Assembly: GCA_018292915.2 (NCBI GenBank)
Contig: JACVVK020000385.1
Span: 347,001 to 411,000, forward strand
Direction: 5' to 3'
Length of the DNA: 64,000 nt
From: Batillaria attramentaria
Taxonomy: Eukaryota; Mollusca; Gastropoda; Batillariidae
The first letter of the stretch is position 1, and each line of letters starts with the position of its first letter. Under the pieces are notes generated by a model. The model had not been told where the DNA came from and ran no database searches. It saw nothing but the letters and a program-made list of their open reading frames with translations. Of the stretch, positions 60,601-64,000 are shown one piece after another. The translations under genes were made by a program, and so were the position numbers.

Positions 60601-63600
60601 TTTTAACTTCTAGCACGATAACAGTAAAGTATGTATGAAGTGCCATAAATAAGCCAGGAGAGTAATTCTTTCTGTTTTATATAAGGGAAAAGTTGTTTTG
60701 TTTGTACTTTTCCTTGTTTCTTGTTTGTTTGTTTGTTTTCTCTCTCTTTCCTTGTACAGTTTCTGCTGGTCTCCCTTGCTTTTTACAGCACATCTCATGA
60801 TAAAATAACCATAAATATGAAAATGACTGAAACTGTATGAAACATACAGAGAGCAAAATGTCCATGTCCTGAATACATGTACGTACTTCTCACCTGGTCG
60901 AATGCAGTGTATGTGGTTGCTGATCTTTGAGAAGCGACAGCCTGCATAGGTGCAATGTTCATACTTCATAAACTTCTTGAAGCCGTCCCGACCCAGGATT
61001 TCATCTTTCTGGTGGTAACTCTTGTGTTTCTCTGGAAAAAAAAACCCAACACATATGCATATCAGAAGGAACACCACCACCACCAGAAAAGAAAAAAGGG
61101 AAAAAAACTGTGACATGACTAGGCCGCTGTCATACACCTTTCATGGTGGATCCATGATCAGTTCTGAAAGAAGGAATCAGCGTTTAATTTGTACAGGCTA
61201 CTGCCTACTACCAAAAAATAAAAATAAAAAAAATTTGCAACACCACTCAGCTGTTCAGCTGTGTGCACGCACACACACACACACGCCTACTCATACCCCC
61301 CCCCCCCCCCACACACACACACACTTGCCCTCCTCTATGTAACAAGGGACTAATGTGTAATGGTCTCCCTCTACCCCTCATCCCATCCTACAGAAAGGGT
61401 TATCTGTCTATTCAACTGATCATGAAAGATCTTGAATTTGAGCACTTTGCAGGTGGAAGACCACTCACAGTCCACATCAAATGCAGACAACACCCTCACT
61501 ATCTCCACTACCAAACACTAAACTACAGTAGTTCTTTACATAGCATTGCTGTGACGTGCTTCCCCTTGTGGGCACAGTCCACACTCCCCAAAAGGGCCAG
61601 TCAAACAGTTCTGAACCTCCAAGCATGCTTACCCATGTCAGCTTTGTTCTTGAAGGTGAAATTACAAGTGGCACGGCGACAGTGGAAGTGGGTCGTCCGT
61701 TGCCCGTAGAAACTGCATGTGGTGGTGCCGCAGTCTTCCGTAGCTCGGAATCGCTGGAAGCCCTCCTGTATGATGGCCGAGTCCTTGCGGTGGTAGTTGG
61801 CATGCATCTGAACGTCAGAGGTGCTGATGTATACTTTGTCACAGCCAGCCTGGTGAGAGTAGAGTGAAACAGAGAAACAGAAATGAATGAGTTGGTATAT
61901 TATCCCCTATACTAGAACATTTGGGCCGCTCCTCCTGTGGGGAATGTGTTGCTGTCAGTGCATTGTCACCGATACTTATTTTTTTACCTTTTTTTTTTTT
62001 AACCTCTTTTCTGCATGCATGATATGTATTATGAAAAAAAAAAATTACCCATGTCATGTCGGTCAACAGGACCAACACCATCTACCTCCACACCCCTTGA
62101 CCAAAGGGTTGTGGGTTTGAGTACTGATGAAGTCAAAAACTGGCGCTTGCACACACCTTTCTCCATGCTCACCACATTAAAGAAGCCGCTAAACCTCAAA
62201 ATACATGTACTGCGTTCTCAACTTCTGCAAAATGTTCCAAATACGCACCTGCACACAGTGATAGTGGGTTTGTCGCCCATTGTGAGTGCAGGGTCCGAAC
62301 TTGGTTCCACAGTCGTCGAGCGGGCTGTAGCGCATGAAGCCGTGCTGCAGGGACTCGTCCCGTTTCTTGTGCCACTTGTAGTGCCGCACCATCTCTTCTT
62401 TCTTGACAAAAACCTGGTGACAATCGTCACTTCGAGTGTAAAGGCCCACCTTCTATCAATTGTATGCTCACAAATCATTCCGAGCTCTTATCGTAGTGTC
62501 TAACACTGAACCACTCAGACACCGGCACAGTGACAACATCTCACAGGCTGGCACCGAGCCAGCAGAAGGGTACATGCAACGCAAATATCACAAGCTGTCA
62601 GCTAGTGTTGCAGCCCATGTTAACTGATGAGGATAATTAGAATTTTCATCAGACAGCACTGTATTGCATTCAGAGCTCTACTAATCACTAAGGGGCAGTT
62701 GGTGGCCTAGTGGTTAAGAGACTTGTCACCAATGTGAGAGGTCAGGGTTCGAGTCCCACTCGGGGCAAAGAATTTTTCCTTCCCGTATGTGGCACCGTTC
62801 ATTCGGGCCGATCGTCGGGGGTTCTTTCCGGGTACTCCGGCTTCCTCCCCCTCTGCTTTGTAAATGTCCAGCCCACCCAATTTGAAAAATAAATGCAATT
62901 CTAAATTCCGAAATTTAAATAGCTGAGCTGACCCTTCGCACCACGTGATTGTAATGTGTTTATGTCCAGTGTGTGAGAGAACGCGTGTGATTCACGTGAG
63001 CATGCATGTTGGGTTCAGTTTGCGGCGCTTTGAGCCGATTCATGAAACTGGGTAAAGCGCCTATACAATATTCACTATTATTAGTAGTATTAAGACAAAC
63101 TGTTTCGAGCATACAGGCACACTCACAACTGCAACTGTTCCAAAACGTAACCTGGCTTCTGTGAAGTATTGTAAACTGGAACATGGGCATTTAAACTACA
63201 CCACGCTGATACCATAGGGATATTTGGTCAAAAAAAAGCTTCTTCCAGAGAGGTCTGCTTTTCTTTTACACCAGTGTCAACTGTGCTGTTATGTGCTGAT
63301 GCGTTTGCATGCTGACTGTTGTCTGTACTTGTCAGGGAGCCGGGATAGCCGAATGGTAGAGCGTAGGACTCTCAATGCTCGGTCCGTGAGTTTGAATCCC
63401 GACTGGGGCCAGATATTTGTGCTGGCCTTTTTTTGTCGTTGCCCCGTCTTTGATATCACCCATACGTGGTGGAAAAGGACGTTAAAACTCCCAAACACCC
63501 ATTCACCCACCCCTGTACTTGTCTCTTAGTTGGTGTGACATTTTGTTCATATTACAGCACTTACAGCCTGAACAGTCTATGTATAATCACTTCATAAGTC

Positions 63601-63726
63601 TCCTGTATTATTATTATTATTATCAAATCTGTCTTTACCTTGAAATTGCAGTCATGACAGTGGTAGTGGTCTCTGTAGCCAAGGTCTCTACAATGACTTC
63701 CACCACATTCAACACCATTATGAAAC
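55177..63726 (-). CDS. CASZ1: Castor/CASZ1-type zinc-finger transcription factor, 3' part of gene
   Basis: Eight exons (63639-63726, 62249-62413, 61633-61849, 60894-61031, 59229-60126, 58558-58680, 58017-58134, 55177-57612) join in phase to 1,393 residues plus a partial first codon. The 5' exons lie beyond 64000. Castor proteins are nuclear DNA-binding regulators of neural and cardiac cell fate. The protein has 12 fingers of the castor type, H-[YFI]-H-C-x2/4-C-x12/13-H-x3/4-H, each preceded by an extra Cys pair. Fingers 1-6 are split over exons; fingers 7-12 are in the long last exon. Also visible are an [13 protein letters not shown]-hook-like basic stretch, Thr/Ala/Val-rich linkers, IKQEPE and VKEED SUMO-type sites, and GLDLS, near the PxDLS CtBP motif. 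Confidence 0.95.
58017..58134 (-). CDS. CASZ1: Castor exon (window exon 7)
   Basis: Encodes [37 protein letters not shown], the Cys half of finger 6; donor GTATGT. Confidence 0.95.
58208..58275 (+). other. Degraded tRNA-derived (SINE head-like) sequence
   Basis: Has CTGGCTCAACTGATTACGCG (A-box-like TGGCTCAACTGA), TTTGAGACCGTAAGGCTC and GGGTTGAGATCATGG (diverged B box) in tRNA-like order, in a castor intron. It is not an intact tRNA. Confidence 0.5.
58558..58680 (-). CDS. CASZ1: Castor exon (window exon 6)
   Basis: Encodes [20 protein letters not shown] then [20 protein letters not shown], finger 5; donor GTAAGA. Confidence 0.95.
58810..58995 (-). mobile_element. Diverged SINE remnants in castor intron
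   Basis: The stretch 58815-58905 resembles the family C body, and TGGTCTAGTGGTTAAGGCATCC (58916-58937, plus strand) resembles a tRNA A-box arm. The parts are in opposite orientation and too diverged to join. Confidence 0.45.
59229..60126 (-). CDS. CASZ1: Castor exon (window exon 5)
   Basis: Encodes [18 protein letters not shown] (end of finger 4), then about 260 residues of low-complexity Thr/Ala/Pro/Val-rich linker with [17 protein letters not shown] (SUMO-type and acidic), ending [11 protein letters not shown]. The donor GTTTGT is non-optimal. Confidence 0.92.
60300..60440. repeat. A/C-rich low-complexity tract
   Basis: Long runs of AAACAAAC-type sequence in a castor intron. No gene. Confidence 0.7.
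60894..61031 (-). CDS. CASZ1: Castor exon (window exon 4)
   Basis: Encodes [20 protein letters not shown] (end of finger 3), [13 protein letters not shown], and NHIHCIRP (start of finger 4). Acceptor TTTTCCAG, donor GTGAGA. Confidence 0.94.
61633..61849 (-). CDS. CASZ1: Castor exon (window exon 3)
   Basis: Encodes [20 protein letters not shown] (rest of finger 2), [17 protein letters not shown], and [20 protein letters not shown] (start of finger 3); donor GTAAGC. Confidence 0.95.
62249..62413 (-). CDS. CASZ1: Castor exon (window exon 2)
   Basis: Encodes [20 protein letters not shown], the His half of finger 1, then [12 protein letters not shown] and [11 protein letters not shown], the Cys half of finger 2. 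I chose the CACCAG acceptor at 62414 because it gives normal finger spacing. An upstream in-frame acceptor at 62450 would insert 12 residues into finger 1. Confidence 0.88.
62692..63091 (+). mobile_element. SINE family A, full-length copy in castor intron
   Basis: A-box TGGCCTAGTGG, B-box GGTTCGAGTCCC, complete body and a short (ATT)n-like tail. Very close to the 28395-28797 copy. Confidence 0.92.
63334..63512 (+). mobile_element. tRNA-derived SINE family C with 11-bp target duplication
   Basis: Flanked by CTGTACTTGTC at 63323-63333 and 63513-63523. A-box TAGCCGAATGG, B-box region GAGTTTGAATCCCGACTGGG, then the body with TTGATATCACCC and GGACGTTAAAACTCCC. About 179 bp. Confidence 0.92.
63639..63726 (-). 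CDS. CASZ1: Castor exon (window exon 1)
   Basis: Encodes [20 protein letters not shown] then YHCHDCNFK, the Cys half of finger 1; acceptor TTTGCAG, donor GTAAAG. Confidence 0.93.
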
Positions 63727-63882
63727 CTGCAAAGTTAAGACAAACACATGAGCATGTCAACACACGGGTGTGCATCTGAGGTACATGTATATGGAGGACT
63801 TGACTTTCGTGGGTTTTTTTTTTTTTTTTTAATATACTGGTTAGTTTGATAATATTAATAATCACCGACATCAGATTTCATT

Positions 63883-63908
63883 CCATCCCCCCCCCCCCCC
63901 CCCCCCCC
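63883..63908. repeat. Poly-C run
   Basis: About 25 consecutive C, then C-rich repeats (ACCCCCTCCCTCC) to the window end. Confidence 0.85.
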
Positions 63909-64000
63909 GCTATTCTCAAAAACAGTCGGCTGCAATCCCGACCCCCTCCCTCCAATCCCCACCCCCTCCCTCCACCATCAAACACCAACAACCATAAACT

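Noticed and set aside
62414..62449. Extra 12 residues at the start of castor window exon 2
   Set aside because: Including them puts an insertion with an extra Cys-His into zinc finger 1; the downstream acceptor gives standard finger spacing. Use of the upstream acceptor as a minor isoform cannot be excluded.

Overview
This is eukaryotic nuclear DNA from an animal, most likely a marine mollusc and probably a gastropod. It has small exons with GT-AG introns, long (TG/CA)n arrays, several tRNA-derived SINE families and many MITE-like elements. The gene set is SLC7 cationic transporter, PPIH, MKRN2OS and castor/CASZ1. The species is an inference; there is no rRNA or mitochondrial marker.

Four genes can be built from spliced exons whose phases all agree. 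(1) 17.3-33.2 kb, + strand: a complete cationic amino-acid transporter of the SLC7A1-4 (CAT) family, 12 shared coding exons followed by two alternative terminal exons, giving 619 or 645 residues. (2) 35.8-43.4 kb, - strand: a complete 7-exon cyclophilin H (PPIH, U4/U6 snRNP cyclophilin), 180 residues. (3) 44.6-47.7 kb, + strand: a complete 4-exon homologue of MKRN2OS, 219 residues. (4) 55.2-63.7 kb, - strand: the last 8 exons of a castor/CASZ1 zinc-finger transcription factor, about 1,393 residues with 12 castor-type fingers; its 5' part lies beyond the right edge. Genes 1 and 2 converge, 2 and 3 diverge with 1.1 kb between their starts, and 3 and 4 converge across a 7.4-kb gap.

The first 17 kb have no host gene I can support. 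They hold a minisatellite (39-bp units), a triple nest (LINE 3' end inside a broken mariner inside an inverted-repeat element), a perfect 89-bp inverted repeat, two tandem gutted PIF/Harbinger elements, and SINE copies. Introns and intergenic DNA elsewhere are also mostly repeats. These include a 14-bp-TIR element built of about 300-bp repeats rich in TCAAGGTCA half-sites, a 5.4-kb 19-bp-TIR element filling PPIH intron 3 with about 20 copies of a 17-bp motif in both orientations, a pogo-like MITE, foldback elements, and a dispersed GGACAWWTGTCC family.

The most interesting items are the alternative C-terminal exons of the transporter, the motif-array transposon in PPIH, the Trp-to-Phe change in the cyclosporin pocket of PPIH, and repeats that sit directly against transporter splice acceptors. 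Nothing here was checked against a database. Family names come from recognised motifs, and all splice sites are predicted from sequence.
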